A stretch of DNA of 64,000 bases, from positions 105,725 to 169,724 of the forward strand of contig CAMLNA010000001.1 in the NCBI GenBank assembly GCA_946481025.1. The letters run 5' to 3'. Position numbers and translations under genes: made by a program. Below the pieces are notes generated by a model, which had not been told where the DNA came from, did no database searches, and worked only from the letters and a program-made list of their open reading frames with translations. Shown here piece by piece: positions 8,382 through 18,218 of this stretch (positions are counted from its first letter, which is position 1; every line of letters begins with the position of its first letter). The stretch comes from an uncultured Rivibacter sp. Its GTDB lineage: Bacteria; Pseudomonadota; Gammaproteobacteria; Burkholderiales; Burkholderiaceae.

Positions 8382-8491
8382 GGCGTCCTCCTGGGCAAGA
8401 CGCGATGCATGCAAGCATGGAACGATGTCGAGGCCCTTGCTCGCGCGCGGGCATTCGCCGCGAGGACCGGGCAGTGCCCGGCCGCCCGTCG

Positions 8492-9085
8492 TCAGCGGCG
8501 CCGGCCGAAAGGCGGCTGCCCGCGCCAGTAGCGCATCATCAGCCAGCCGCCGAGCATGCCGCCCAGGTGGGCGAAGTGCGCGACGCCGCGCGCCGCACCG
8601 CTCACGCCGAGCAGCAGGGCCAGCACGCCGAACACGATGGCGAAGGTGCGTGCCTTCATCGGGATGGGCGGGATCAGCAGCATGATGGTGCGGTTGGGGA
8701 ACAGCAGCGCATAGCCCAGCAGCAGCCCGAACAGCGCTCCCGAGGCGCCGACCACCGGCGCCTGCGAGCCCAGCAGCGGCGCCACCAGCAACTGCACCAC
8801 CGCGCCTGCCAGCAGGCTGGCCGTGTAGAACTGGATGAAGCGCTTGCGACCCCACACCTGCTCTAGTTCGGAGCCGAACATCCACAGCCCGAGCATGTTG
8901 AAGAACAGGTGGCCGAAGTCGCCGTGCAGGAAGGCGTAGCTCACCACCTGCCAGGGCAGGAAGCCGGTACCCAGCGGCCACAGCGCGAACAGGCGCTCCA
9001 TCCAGAAGCCGAACAGGAACTGCAGGCAGAACACGCCCGTGTTGATGAGGAGCAGCGCCTGGGTGACGGGGGGCAATTGGGGCAT
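8492..9085 (-). CDS. Rhomboid family intramembrane serine protease
   Basis: 198-residue membrane protein with six hydrophobic segments. Rhomboid hallmarks are all present: the loop/segment HGDFGHLFFNMLGLWMFG, the catalytic Ser in GASGALFGLLLG (about residue 127) and the catalytic His in HFAHLGGMLGGW (about residue 181). It cleaves substrate transmembrane helices within the inner membrane; the substrate is unknown. It lies upstream of the S1C-like gene on the same strand with a 110-base gap and divergent from the pyrimidine operon. The C-terminus RYWRGQPPFGRRR is a typical positive cytoplasmic tail. Confidence 0.9.
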   Translation of the reverse strand: MPQLPPVTQALLLINTGVFCLQFLFGFWMERLFALWPLGTGFLPWQVVSYAFLHGDFGHLFFNMLGLWMFGSELEQVWGRKRFIQFYTASLLAGAVVQLLVAPLLGSQAPVVGASGALFGLLLGYALLFPNRTIMLLIPPIPMKARTFAIVFGVLALLLGVSGAARGVAHFAHLGGMLGGWLMMRYWRGQPPFGRRR

Positions 9086-9201
9086 GCGGCGAGCCTGCTT
9101 GCGGCTGGGGTGGGAGCAGAGTGGGGCGAATCATAGCCGTGTGTTTTTGGCACGGTCACGGTTTCCGGGCCGTCCACCCGCGCACGACTGCGGGTAAGTG
9201 C

Positions 9202-9217
9202 TGGCACGCAACTCGCT
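9202..9217 (+). promoter_or_regulatory. Sigma-54-like -24/-12 promoter element before the pyrimidine operon
   Basis: TGGCACGCAACTCGCT carries GG and GC dinucleotides exactly ten bases apart and matches TGGCACG-N4-TTGC with one mismatch (TCGC). It would start transcription near 9228-9230, about 33 bases before the first gene. A sigma-54 promoter would fit nitrogen control of pyrimidine degradation, but I could not identify clear NtrC sites upstream. Confidence 0.45.
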
Positions 9218-9232
9218 TCACCGGCAGAAACT

Positions 9233-9246
9233 TGACCGATCGGTCA
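9233..9246 (+). promoter_or_regulatory. RutR-like operator (14-bp perfect palindrome)
   Basis: TGACCGATCGGTCA is a perfect palindrome and, with the preceding T, reads TTGACCGATCGGTCAG. The published E. coli RutR consensus is TTGACCA-N2-TGGTCAA, so the outer TTGACC/GGTCA half-sites are the same. It lies 16 bases before the URC1 start codon and just after the predicted transcription start. The operon encodes a RutR homologue, so uracil- or thymine-relieved repression is the natural inference. Confidence 0.7.
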
Positions 9247-9262
9247 GGTTCTGGAGGTGTCC

Positions 9263-10500
<1,238 letters not shown>

Positions 10501-10504
<4 letters not shown>

Positions 10505-11760
10505 GGGTGCCGTACTCGCATGCGCCGGGGTGGCACACGCCGGTGCCCGAAGACCACCCCGCTTCGGCGCTGCTGACGGCCGAGGCGGTGCGCGAGCGCT
10601 GTGTGCTGGTGATGGCCGGCGTGGAGCGCGGCGAGTCGTCCCACTTCACCTGGCAGCGCGAGCGGCTGGAGCCGACCGCCGCCTACGTGGTGGAGACCTT
10701 GCGAGAACGCTATCCGGACCTGCAGGTGCCGTACCACAGCCGCTGGCGCCATTTCGAGGCCGGCGGCATCGACCGCTGGGCCGGGCTGGTTTCGCGCACG
10801 GCGTTGCACAGGTCCGACGTGCAGGAGCGCGCCCGGACCCGCATCGACCTGGTGATCCCGAGCGTGCTGCTCGATGCCGGTGCCGGCGCCGCCTGGCGCT
10901 ATGTCGATGCACCGCACGGCATGGCGCTGGCCCGTTCCGAAGGCCTGGGTGTCGCGAGCCTGGCGCTGTTCGAGTCGGGCGCGTTTTCGTCTCACCCCGG
11001 CCACCCGCTGCGCAGCGACGCGACCGCGCTGGCGCATCTGCAGGCGCAGCGGGTGGCCGAGGCCTTCCAGGTGCGTGCGGACAATCCGCTGGTCGGCCTC
11101 GAAGGCCGGGCCGCGTTGCTGCGGCGCCTGGGCGAGGTGGCCCACGCCACGCCGGTGGTCTTCGGCTCGCCGGCCCGGCTCGGGCACCTGCTCGACTTCC
11201 TGCGGCTGCATGCGCAGGACGGCCGCATCGAAGCCGGCTTCGTGCTCGCCACCCTGTTGCGTGCGCTGGGGCCGGTGTGGCCGGGGCGCGTCGAGCTTGG
11301 CGGGGTCTCGCTGGGCGATTGCTGGCGGCACCCGGCGGTTCCCGACTCGCTCGTGCCCTTCCACAAGCTCACCCAGTGGCTCACCTACTCGCTGCTCGAG
11401 CCGCTGGAAGAAGCAGGACTCGAGGTGACCGGGCTGGATGCGCTGACCGGCCTGCCCGAATACCGCAACGGCGGCCTGCTGCTCGACCTCGGCCTGCTGC
11501 GCCCGCGCGACGCGAGCTTCCTCGCACGGCGCTGGACGGTGGCCGACGAGGCCATCGTCGAATGGCGCGCCGTCACGGTGGTCGCGCTCGACCGCATTGC
11601 CGACGCAGTGCGCGCGCAGCTCGGCAGGAGCGAGGCCGAATTCCCGCTCGCGCGCGTGCTCGAAGGCGGCACCTGGGCGGCCGGCCGGCGCATCGCGGCG
11701 CAGTGGCGCGAGGGCGGGCCGCCGCCGGTGGCGATCGACAGCGACGGCACCGTGTTCTGA
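10501..11760 (+). CDS. DUF1688 family protein (URC4 homologue)
   Basis: 419-residue protein of the DUF1688/URC4 family, required with URC1 for uracil catabolism through ribosylurea in the yeast L. kluyveri. No classic catalytic motif is visible to me. Characteristic stretches are [17 protein letters not shown] near residue 80, [18 protein letters not shown] near 118 and [18 protein letters not shown] near residue 315. It is soluble, without signal peptide. The ATGA overlap with URC1 and the nine-base gap to upp show tight co-expression. The reaction has not been settled for the family as far as I know; hydrolysis of the opened ring to ribosylurea phosphate products is the working idea. Confidence 0.82.
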
Positions 11761-11770
11761 GGAGAAGACC

Positions 11771-12397
11771 ATGAGCGTCAGCGTCGTCAACCACCCGCTG
11801 CTGCAGCACAAGCTCACCTACGTGCGCAGCGCCGACACCACCACCGACAACTTTCGCCGCCTGGTGCGCGAGATCGCCGCGATGCTGGCCTACGAGGTGA
11901 CGCGCGACCTGCCCACCGAGATGATCACGGTCACCACGCCGGTGGCGACCTGCGAGTCGCCGGTCATCAGCGGCAAGAAGCTGTGCCTCGTGTCCATCCT
12001 GCGCGCCGGCAACGGCATGCTCGACGGCATGATCGACCTGCTGCCGGGCGCGCGGGTGGGGCACATCGGCCTGTACCGCGATCCGGAGACGCTGGAGCCG
12101 GTGGAGTACTACTTCAAGGTGCCCGAAGACGTTCACGAGCGGCTGGTCATCGTGGTCGATCCCATGCTGGCCACGGGCAACTCGGCGATCGCCGCGCTGC
12201 ACCGGCTCAAGGAAGTGGGCGTGAGCTCGCTGAAGCTGGTGAACCTGCTCGGCTCTCCCGAGGGCGTGCGCGCGGTGCAGGCGGCTCACCCCGACGTGCC
12301 GGTCACGCTGGCGGCCATCGACGAGCGGCTCAACGAGCACGGCTACATCGTGCCGGGGCTCGGCGACGCGGGCGACCGCATCTTCGGCACCAGATGA
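11771..12397 (+). CDS. upp: Uracil phosphoribosyltransferase
   Basis: Converts uracil and PRPP to UMP. The 208-residue protein is of standard length and has the PRPP-binding motif [18 protein letters not shown] (about residues 128-145) and the uracil-binding C-terminal segment [17 protein letters not shown]. In this operon it should supply UMP to the URC1/URC4 ring-opening branch (as URC6 does in yeast), besides salvage. GGAGAAG precedes the ATG, and the stop overlaps the rutR start by four bases. Confidence 0.93.
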   Translation: MSVSVVNHPLLQHKLTYVRSADTTTDNFRRLVREIAAMLAYEVTRDLPTEMITVTTPVATCESPVISGKKLCLVSILRAGNGMLDGMIDLLPGARVGHIGLYRDPETLEPVEYYFKVPEDVHERLVIVVDPMLATGNSAIAALHRLKEVGVSSLKLVNLLGSPEGVRAVQAAHPDVPVTLAAIDERLNEHGYIVPGLGDAGDRIFGTR

Positions 12398-13065
12398 CCC
12401 GTGCCGTTGCCGCCGGCGGCGGGGCGTCGACACGCAAGGGCCGCATCCGCCAGGCCAACGAGGCCGGGATCCTGCGCGCCGCCGAATCGGTGTTCGCGCG
12501 CAAGGGCTTCACCGGCGCCACGATGGCCGGGATCGCCGAAGCCGCCGGCCTGCCGAAGGCGAACCTGCACTACTACTTCCGCACCAAGCAGGAGATCTAT
12601 CGCGCGGTACTGCACAACACCCTCACGCTGTGGCTGGCCGGCACCGACGCCATCGAACCCGGCGCCGAGCCGGGCGATGCGCTGGCGCGCTACATCCGCG
12701 CCAAGATGACGCTGACAGCCGAGCGGCCCGACGCCTCGCGTGTGTTCGCCAACGAGCTGCTGCACGGCGCGCACGAGGTGGGCGGCCTGCTGCGCAACGA
12801 GCTGCGCACGCTGGTGCGTGCCAAGGCCGCCGTGATCGACGGCTGGGCGGCGCAAGGCCGTCTGGCGCCGGTGGACGCCACGCACCTGTTCTTCACCATC
12901 TGGGCCGCCACGCAGACCTATGCCGACTTCGAGCCGCAGGTGTGCGCGGTGCTCGGCAGGCGCCGCTTGACCCGGGCAGACCTCGAACGTGCCACGCAGC
13001 ACGTGGTGGCGCTGATCCTGCGAGGATGCGGGCTCGGGCCGGCCCGAGACACGGAAGGAGCTTGA
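12394..13065 (+). CDS. rutR: TetR-family regulator, RutR homologue
   Basis: 223-residue regulator with an N-terminal TetR helix-turn-helix ([22 protein letters not shown], about residues 44-65; the part [19 protein letters not shown] is the recognition unit). The ligand domain is close to E. coli RutR: the segment [17 protein letters not shown] then [11 protein letters not shown] parallels RutR's GKLAPIDPQHLIFMIWA and its continuation. RutR binds uracil/thymine and releases DNA. The palindrome at 9233-9246 is a fitting target, making this an autoregulated local repressor. The gene overlaps upp by four bases and is followed by codA after one base. Confidence 0.85.
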   Translation: MTRAVAAGGGASTRKGRIRQANEAGILRAAESVFARKGFTGATMAGIAEAAGLPKANLHYYFRTKQEIYRAVLHNTLTLWLAGTDAIEPGAEPGDALARYIRAKMTLTAERPDASRVFANELLHGAHEVGGLLRNELRTLVRAKAAVIDGWAAQGRLAPVDATHLFFTIWAATQTYADFEPQVCAVLGRRRLTRADLERATQHVVALILRGCGLGPARDTEGA

Positions 13066-13066
13066 G

Positions 13067-14344
13067 ATGCTGGATCTCGTCTTGCGAGGCTGCACGCTGC
13101 CCGACGGGCGGCGCGACATCGACATCGGCATCGAGTCCGGCCGCATCGTGGCGCTGCAGCCGGCCCTGGAGGCTCAGGCCGCGCTCACCATGGACGCCGG
13201 CGGGCAGCTGGTGTCGCCGCCGTTCGTGGACGCGCATTTCCACATGGACTCGACCTTGAGCTACGGCGTGCCGCGCGTGAACGAGAGCGGCACGCTGCTC
13301 GAGGGCATCGCACTGTGGGGCGAGTTGAAGCCGCAGCTCACGCAGGACGCGATCGTCGAGCGCGCCTTGGCCTACTGCGACTGGGCCGTGGCCAAGGGCC
13401 TGCTGGCGATCCGTTCGCACGTGGACGTGTGCGACCCGCGGCTGCTGGCGGTGGAGGCGCTGCTGCACGTACGCGAAAGGGTGAAGCCCTATCTCGACCT
13501 GCAGCTCGTCGCCTTTCCGCAGGACGGCGTGTTGCGATCGCCCGGCGCCAAGGACAACCTGAAGCGCGCCCTCGACATGGGGGTCGACGTGGTCGGTGGC
13601 ATACCGCACTTCGAGCGAACCGCCGGCGACGGCGCCGAGAGCGTGAAATGGCTCTGCGAGCTGGCTGCCGAACGCGGCTTGCGCGTGGACATGCATTGCG
13701 ATGAAAGCGACGATCCGCAAAGCCGCCACATCGAGACGCTCGCCTTCCATGCGCAGCGCCTGGGCCTGCAGGGCCGCGTGGCCGGTTCACACCTCACGTC
13801 CATGCATTCGATGGACAACTACTACGTGTCGAAGCTGCTGCCGCTCGTCAGGGAAGCGGGCGTCGCGGCGATCGCCAACCCGCTCATCAACATCACCCTG
13901 CAGGGCCGGCACGACACCTACCCGAAACGCCGAGGCATGACCCGCGTGCCCGAGCTGCTGGCGGCCGGTGTGGAGGTGGCCTTCGGCCACGACTGCGTGC
14001 TGGATCCTTGGTACGGCCTGGGCAGCGCCGACATGCTCGAGGTGGCGCACATGGGCCTGCACGTGGCGCAGATGACGGGCCGGGCCGCGATGGGCCGCTG
14101 CTTCGAGGCGGTGACCACCGCGCCGGCGCGCATCCTGGGGCTGGCGGGTTACGGCGTCGAAGTGGGCGCCCGGGCCGACCTCGTGCTGCTGCAGGCGCGC
14201 GACCCCGTGGAGGCGATCCGGCTGCGGGCCACGCGGCTGATGGTCATGAAGGCGGGGCAGGTGGTGGCGCGCACGCCGGCCGCGACCGCCGTGCTGAACC
14301 TGCCGGGCCGCCGGCCGGACCAGGAGGTTTCGTTCCAGTGCTGA
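13067..14344 (+). CDS. codA: Cytosine deaminase (amidohydrolase superfamily)
   Basis: Deaminates cytosine to uracil and ammonia, feeding the downstream URC route. The 425-residue protein (E. coli CodA is 427) has the metal-binding VDAHFHMDS (His57, His59), the VDMHCDESDDPQSRH segment with catalytic His/Glu, the substrate-site string PLINITLQGRHDTYPKRRG and the metal Asp in VAFGHDCVLDPWYGLG. These match CodA closely, distinguishing it from other amidohydrolases. It is the last gene of the operon; no cytosine permease gene is in the window. An inverted-repeat hairpin follows at 14400-14424. Confidence 0.88.
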   Translation: MLDLVLRGCTLPDGRRDIDIGIESGRIVALQPALEAQAALTMDAGGQLVSPPFVDAHFHMDSTLSYGVPRVNESGTLLEGIALWGELKPQLTQDAIVERALAYCDWAVAKGLLAIRSHVDVCDPRLLAVEALLHVRERVKPYLDLQLVAFPQDGVLRSPGAKDNLKRALDMGVDVVGGIPHFERTAGDGAESVKWLCELAAERGLRVDMHCDESDDPQSRHIETLAFHAQRLGLQGRVAGSHLTSMHSMDNYYVSKLLPLVREAGVAAIANPLINITLQGRHDTYPKRRGMTRVPELLAAGVEVAFGHDCVLDPWYGLGSADMLEVAHMGLHVAQMTGRAAMGRCFEAVTTAPARILGLAGYGVEVGARADLVLLQARDPVEAIRLRATRLMVMKAGQVVARTPAATAVLNLPGRRPDQEVSFQC

Positions 14345-14399
14345 GCGGGGATGTCTGCCCCTCGCCCGGCGGGTACGCCGGCCGATCCCCCGAGGGGAT

Positions 14400-14424
14400 G
14401 CGGGCCGGCTTGGGGGCGGCCCGC
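14400..14424. terminator. Hairpin between convergent codA and aldo/keto reductase genes
   Basis: GCGGGCCG and CGGCCCGC form a perfect 8-bp stem with a nine-base loop. There is no T-run on either strand, so it may be a Rho-assisted stop or a dispersed GC-rich intergenic repeat. The 130-base gap holds further imperfect GC-rich repeats (CGGCG...CGCCG near 14367) and no reading frame of interest. Confidence 0.4.
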
Positions 14425-14474
14425 GCTCACGGGGTGTCTCATATGCCACGGGCGCGCAGCGCGCTCGTTGCGGC

Positions 14475-15377
14475 TCAGCCGGCCTTCGCTTCGGCCGGCC
14501 CCGCCCCGATCCGGTCCAGCACTTCCAGCGCGTGCGCGGGTAGCGCCAGCGAGGCCGCCGCCAGATTCTCTCGGAGGTGGCCGACCGACTTGGTGCCTGG
14601 GATCAGCACCAGGTTCGGCGACCGCTTCAGCAGCCAGGCCAACGCGACCTGCAGGGGCGTCGCGCCGATCTCGGCAGCCACCGTCGAGAGCCGGTCGGAC
14701 TGCAGCGGCGTGAACCCGCCCAGCGGAAAGAAGGGGACGTACGCAACGCCCTCGCGAGCCAGCCGGTCTACGAGCACGTCGTCGTTGCGATGCACGAGGT
14801 TGTACTGGTTCTGAACGCAGACGATGTCGCAGATCCGGCGGGCGTCGTCGAACTGCTTCGCCGTCACGTTGCTCAGGCCGATATGCCGGATCAGCCCCTG
14901 CCGCTGCAGTTCTGCCAGTGCGGTCAGCGGCGCCTCCAGCGGGCCTTCCTTCGGGCCGTGGACAGAGAGCATGCTGCGCAGGTTGACGACTTCCAGGACG
15001 TCGAGGCCGAGGTTGCGCAGGTTGTCGTGGACCTGCTGCGCCAGCTCGGCGGCGGACTGGGCGGGGTGCCAGGAACCGTCGTCGCCGCGCCGCGCGCCGA
15101 CCTTGGTGACGATCGTCAGGTCGTCACGGTAGGGATGGAGCGCCTCGCGAATGATCTGGTTCGTGACGTGCGGGCCGTAGAAGTCGCTGGTGTCGATATG
15201 GTCGACACCCAGCGCCACGGCCTCGCGCACCAGCGCGACGGCCGCGGCGCGGTCCTTGGGCGGGCCGAAGACGCCCGGGCCGGCCAGCTGCATCGCGCCA
15301 TAGCCGATGCGCTTCACGCTGCGGGTGCCGAAGCGGTAGGTGCCGGCGCGCGCCAGCGGATCGTTGAAGCTGCTCAT
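14475..15377 (-). CDS. Aldo/keto reductase
   Basis: 300-residue TIM-barrel NADPH oxidoreductase of the AKR superfamily, acting on small aldehydes or ketones. Catalytic features are visible: Asp/Tyr in DHIDTSDFYGPH (about residues 60-71), Lys in TIVTKVGAR, and the cofactor-binding C-terminal part LVLIPGTKSVGHLRENL. The His of the usual tetrad appears as Asn (EVVNLRS in place of 'VxxxHxxxx'), a difference also seen in some family members. The start ATG has a TGAGGAAA upstream; a longer start at MSVEED is possible. The divergent LysR gene is the probable regulator. Confidence 0.85.
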   Translation of the reverse strand: MSSFNDPLARAGTYRFGTRSVKRIGYGAMQLAGPGVFGPPKDRAAAVALVREAVALGVDHIDTSDFYGPHVTNQIIREALHPYRDDLTIVTKVGARRGDDGSWHPAQSAAELAQQVHDNLRNLGLDVLEVVNLRSMLSVHGPKEGPLEAPLTALAELQRQGLIRHIGLSNVTAKQFDDARRICDIVCVQNQYNLVHRNDDVLVDRLAREGVAYVPFFPLGGFTPLQSDRLSTVAAEIGATPLQVALAWLLKRSPNLVLIPGTKSVGHLRENLAAASLALPAHALEVLDRIGAGPAEAKAG

Positions 15378-15517
15378 GGGTGTTTCCTCAGGGTCTTCCT
15401 CGACGGACATCGTCGTCAGGGCACTGTAGGCAGCACCTGGCCGCGCGATAAGCCGTTGCAGCTCGTACGGGCCGTGCGGGAATCCGGACAATGCGATGCG
15501 CGAGGAGAACGCCAGAC

Positions 15518-16477
15518 ATGAACGACCCAACCGGTGACACGGCAGGCGGCACCGCAGGCGCGGGGGCCTTGGCAGATCTGGGCGGTCTGGCGGCGTTTCT
15601 GGCGGTGGCGCGGGCGGGGGGCTTCCGCGAGGCCTCGCGGCAGGCGGGTTCGAGCGCTTCCGGGTTGAGCGACGCCGTGCGGCGCCTGGAGGCACGGCTG
15701 GGTGTGCGGCTGCTCCATCGCAGCACTCGCAGCGTTGTGCCGACCGAAGCGGGTGCGCGCCTCATGGAGCGACTGGGCCCGGCGCTGGGGGAAGTGGAGG
15801 CTGCACTGGACGTTGTCAACGGGTTCCGCGACCGCCCCGCGGGCACGCTGCGGCTCAATGTGCCCGCCAGCGCCGCGCGGATGGTGCTGCCCGCGATCGT
15901 CCCGGGCTTCCTCAAGGCGTACCCGGAGATCCGGCTCGACGTGATCGTCGAAGAGAGCTTCGTCGACGTGCTGGCGGCAGGCTGCGATGCCGGCATCCGC
16001 TACGAGGAACGGCTCGAGAAGGACATGATCGCCATCCCCATCGGCCCGCGCCGCCAGCGCATGGCAACCGCGGCCGCGCCGGCCTATCTGGCGCAAAGAG
16101 GAGTGCCTTCGCATCCGAGCGACTTGCTGCGCCATGCGTGCCTGCGCGGTCGGTTCCCGAGCGGCTGGATGCCGCCGTGGGAGTTCGAGCGCGACGCAGA
16201 GGCGATTGCCGTCGAGCCCAGTGGGCCGTTGGTGGTGCGCCTGGGCAGCGGCGTCGACCTGGCGATCGAAGCTGCAACGGCCGGCTGCGGCGTCATCCAC
16301 CTTTTCGAGGACTGGCTGCGCCCGCAGTTGGACAACGGCGCGCTGGTCCCCATCCTGAAGGACTGGTGGACCAGCTTCAGCGGGCCGTTCCTTTACTACC
16401 CCGGGCGCCGCTACCTGCCCGCGCCGCTGCGCGCGTTCATCGAGTTCGTGAAGGCCGGTCGAGGGGCCGGCGAATGA
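15518..16477 (+). CDS. LysR-family transcriptional regulator
   Basis: 319-residue LysR protein with an N-terminal winged HTH (AFLAVARAGGFREASRQAG then SSASGLSDAVRRLEARLG, about residues 27-64) and a LysR substrate domain containing the typical 'GTLRLNVPASAARMVLPAI' opening. The short Gly/Ala-rich N-terminus (residues 1-23) is unusual but harmless. It is divergent from the aldo/keto reductase with 140 bases between starts, the classical arrangement for control of the neighbour. GAGGAG lies ten bases before the chosen ATG; an upstream ATG at 15491 is less well placed. Confidence 0.85.
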   Translation: MNDPTGDTAGGTAGAGALADLGGLAAFLAVARAGGFREASRQAGSSASGLSDAVRRLEARLGVRLLHRSTRSVVPTEAGARLMERLGPALGEVEAALDVVNGFRDRPAGTLRLNVPASAARMVLPAIVPGFLKAYPEIRLDVIVEESFVDVLAAGCDAGIRYEERLEKDMIAIPIGPRRQRMATAAAPAYLAQRGVPSHPSDLLRHACLRGRFPSGWMPPWEFERDAEAIAVEPSGPLVVRLGSGVDLAIEAATAGCGVIHLFEDWLRPQLDNGALVPILKDWWTSFSGPFLYYPGRRYLPAPLRAFIEFVKAGRGAGE

Positions 16478-16520
16478 TGCCGTCTCGGCCGCGGGCGTCC
16501 AGGCGGCGGCGGTCGTGCGC

Positions 16521-17282
16521 TCAAGCCAGCGACAACTCGTTGACGGCCTCGGCAAGCAGCTTGCGCGTCGCATCAAGGTCCGCTCCGACATGGCGATCGA
16601 TGCGACGGATGAAAGGGCATGTCAGCACGGCCAGGGCATGCCCGTGCGGGCCGAGGATCGGCATCGATACGTCCGTGATGCCGAACGCCTGCTGGCTCTC
16701 GCCCTGCCAGTAGCCGAGCTCGCGGATGCTGCCGAGGATGGGTTCGAGTTCGGTCGCTGTCATGGGAACCTCACCCTCCAGCGCGTCGTGCTCGGCCAGC
16801 ATTTCCGCGCGGCGCTGCTCCGATTGGAAGGCCAGCATCACGTGTCCGGAGCCCGTGTCGACCAGACTCACACGCACGCCCAGGCGGATCGAAAGTCCCC
16901 AGCTTGCGGGCCCGCTCACCTGCGCCACGACGACGATGTTGCCGCGGTCGTAGATGCCGAGGTGACACGACTGCTCGGCTGCCTTCGCGAAGGCATCCAT
17001 CGCCGGCAGCGCCCGCGTGACCAGGCGCTCGATGGGTGGATGCCGGTGCCCGAGAACGAAGAGCTTGAGACTCAACGCGTAGCGGTCTCCCTCTTGCGAA
17101 CGCGTCACGTAGCTGCGAGCCACCAGCCGCTCGAGCATCCGGTAGATCTCGCTGGGACTGCGGCCCATCGCCTTGACGATTTCTGCACGCGTGAGTCCGT
17201 GTGGCTGCTCCGCAAGCAACTCGAGGATGTCCAGGCCCTTGTCAAGGGCGGGGGCCCGGTAGCGGTCGTTCTGGTCGTTCAT
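16521..17282 (-). CDS. IclR-family regulator of the L-fucose operon
   Basis: 253-residue regulator: N-terminal IclR winged helix (LDILELLAEQPHGLTRAEI, then MGRSPSEIYRMLERLV, about residues 14-52) and an IclR effector domain. It faces the fucose operon across a 171-base intergenic region. A perfect 15-bp inverted repeat lies immediately before the first catabolic gene, and IclR-type regulators such as KdgR bind palindromic TGAA/TTCA-type sites. It is therefore the likely local repressor, relieved by fucose or a 2-keto-3-deoxy-acid; the ligand is inference. Confidence 0.85.
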   Translation of the reverse strand: MNDQNDRYRAPALDKGLDILELLAEQPHGLTRAEIVKAMGRSPSEIYRMLERLVARSYVTRSQEGDRYALSLKLFVLGHRHPPIERLVTRALPAMDAFAKAAEQSCHLGIYDRGNIVVVAQVSGPASWGLSIRLGVRVSLVDTGSGHVMLAFQSEQRRAEMLAEHDALEGEVPMTATELEPILGSIRELGYWQGESQQAFGITDVSMPILGPHGHALAVLTCPFIRRIDRHVGADLDATRKLLAEAVNELSLA

Positions 17283-17408
17283 TCGGCGGGAGGCGGCGAG
17301 GGAGTGCCTTCTGAAGGTGTGGTGAGCGTCGAACCATACCGGACGCCGCGAGGCGGTCGCGGGCCCAGGGTTAGCCCTAGAGCTTGCGCTGCAGGTCATG
17401 CCCTACAT

Positions 17409-17443
17409 TGTTTGCTAATGAATGAATGATTCATTAGCAAACA
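17409..17443 (+). promoter_or_regulatory. Large operator palindrome of the fucose operon
   Basis: TGTTTGCTAATGAAT and ATTCATTAGCAAACA are perfect 15-bp inverted arms separated by GAATG. The AT-rich palindrome stands out in this GC-rich region. It overlaps the end of a TACATT -10-like hexamer (17404-17409) and ends ten bases before the first start codon, an ideal position for a repressor. The AATGAAT/ATTCATT core fits IclR-type operators. Confidence 0.7.
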
Positions 17444-17453
17444 CAGAGGCGCC

Positions 17454-18206
17454 ATGAGACTGCAGGGAAAGACCATCCTCATCACCGCGGCCGGCCAGGG
17501 CATCGGACGTGCCAGCGCCTTGGCTTGCGCGCGCGCAGGGGCCCGTGTCGTCGCAACCGACATCGACGGCCAGTTGCTGTCGCAACTGGCTGCTGAAGCC
17601 ACGGGCCTCACCACGCACTTGCTCGATGTGCGTGACAGCGCGGCAGTGGCCAGGCTCGCAGCCGAACTGCCGCCGATGGATGGGCTTTTCAATTGCGCGG
17701 GCTTCGTGCACAACGGCACCGTGCTCGAGTGCGATGAAGCGGCGTGGGACTTCAGCTTCGATGTCAACGTGAAGGGGGCCTATCGCGTCACGCGCGCCTT
17801 CCTGCCCGGCATGCTCGACAAGATGGCGCGTGAAGGGTGCAAGGGCTCCATCGTCAACATGGCCTCGATGGCCTCTTCGATCAAAGGTTTTGCGAACCGC
17901 TTTGCCTATGGCGCCACCAAGGCGGCGGTCATTGGCATGACCAAGGCCGTCGCGGCCGACTACGCCCGGGTGGGGCTGCGCTGCAATGCGCTGTGCCCCG
18001 GTACCGTGGACACACCGTCGCTGCGCCAGCGCATTGCCGCGGCGGCCGACCCGGCGCAGGCCGAGCGCGACTTCATCGCGCGCCAGCCCATGGGGCGCCT
18101 CGCGACGGTGGATGACATCACGCCGCAGGTGGTGTACCTGCTGAGCGACGAGTCGCTCTTCGTCACCGGCCAAGCCGTGCTGGTCGACGGCGGCGTCACG
18201 ATCTGA
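17454..18206 (+). CDS. SDR dehydrogenase, probable 2-keto-3-deoxy-L-fuconate dehydrogenase
   Basis: Predicted to oxidise 2-keto-3-deoxy-L-fuconate to 2,4-diketo-3-deoxy-L-fuconate with NAD+. The 250-residue classical SDR has TAAGQGIG (residues 12-19), the acidic NAD-selective Asp in VVATDIDG, NCAG, NMASMAS and YGATKAAVIG (catalytic Tyr/Lys), and the end VTGQAVLVDGGVTI. The substrate assignment rests on clustering with L-fuconate dehydratase, lactonase and diketo-acid hydrolase, as in the Burkholderia multivorans and Xanthomonas fucose pathways. It is the first gene after the operator. Confidence 0.8.
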   Translation: MRLQGKTILITAAGQGIGRASALACARAGARVVATDIDGQLLSQLAAEATGLTTHLLDVRDSAAVARLAAELPPMDGLFNCAGFVHNGTVLECDEAAWDFSFDVNVKGAYRVTRAFLPGMLDKMAREGCKGSIVNMASMASSIKGFANRFAYGATKAAVIGMTKAVAADYARVGLRCNALCPGTVDTPSLRQRIAAAADPAQAERDFIARQPMGRLATVDDITPQVVYLLSDESLFVTGQAVLVDGGVTI

Positions 18207-18218
18207 GCCTTGAGCACG

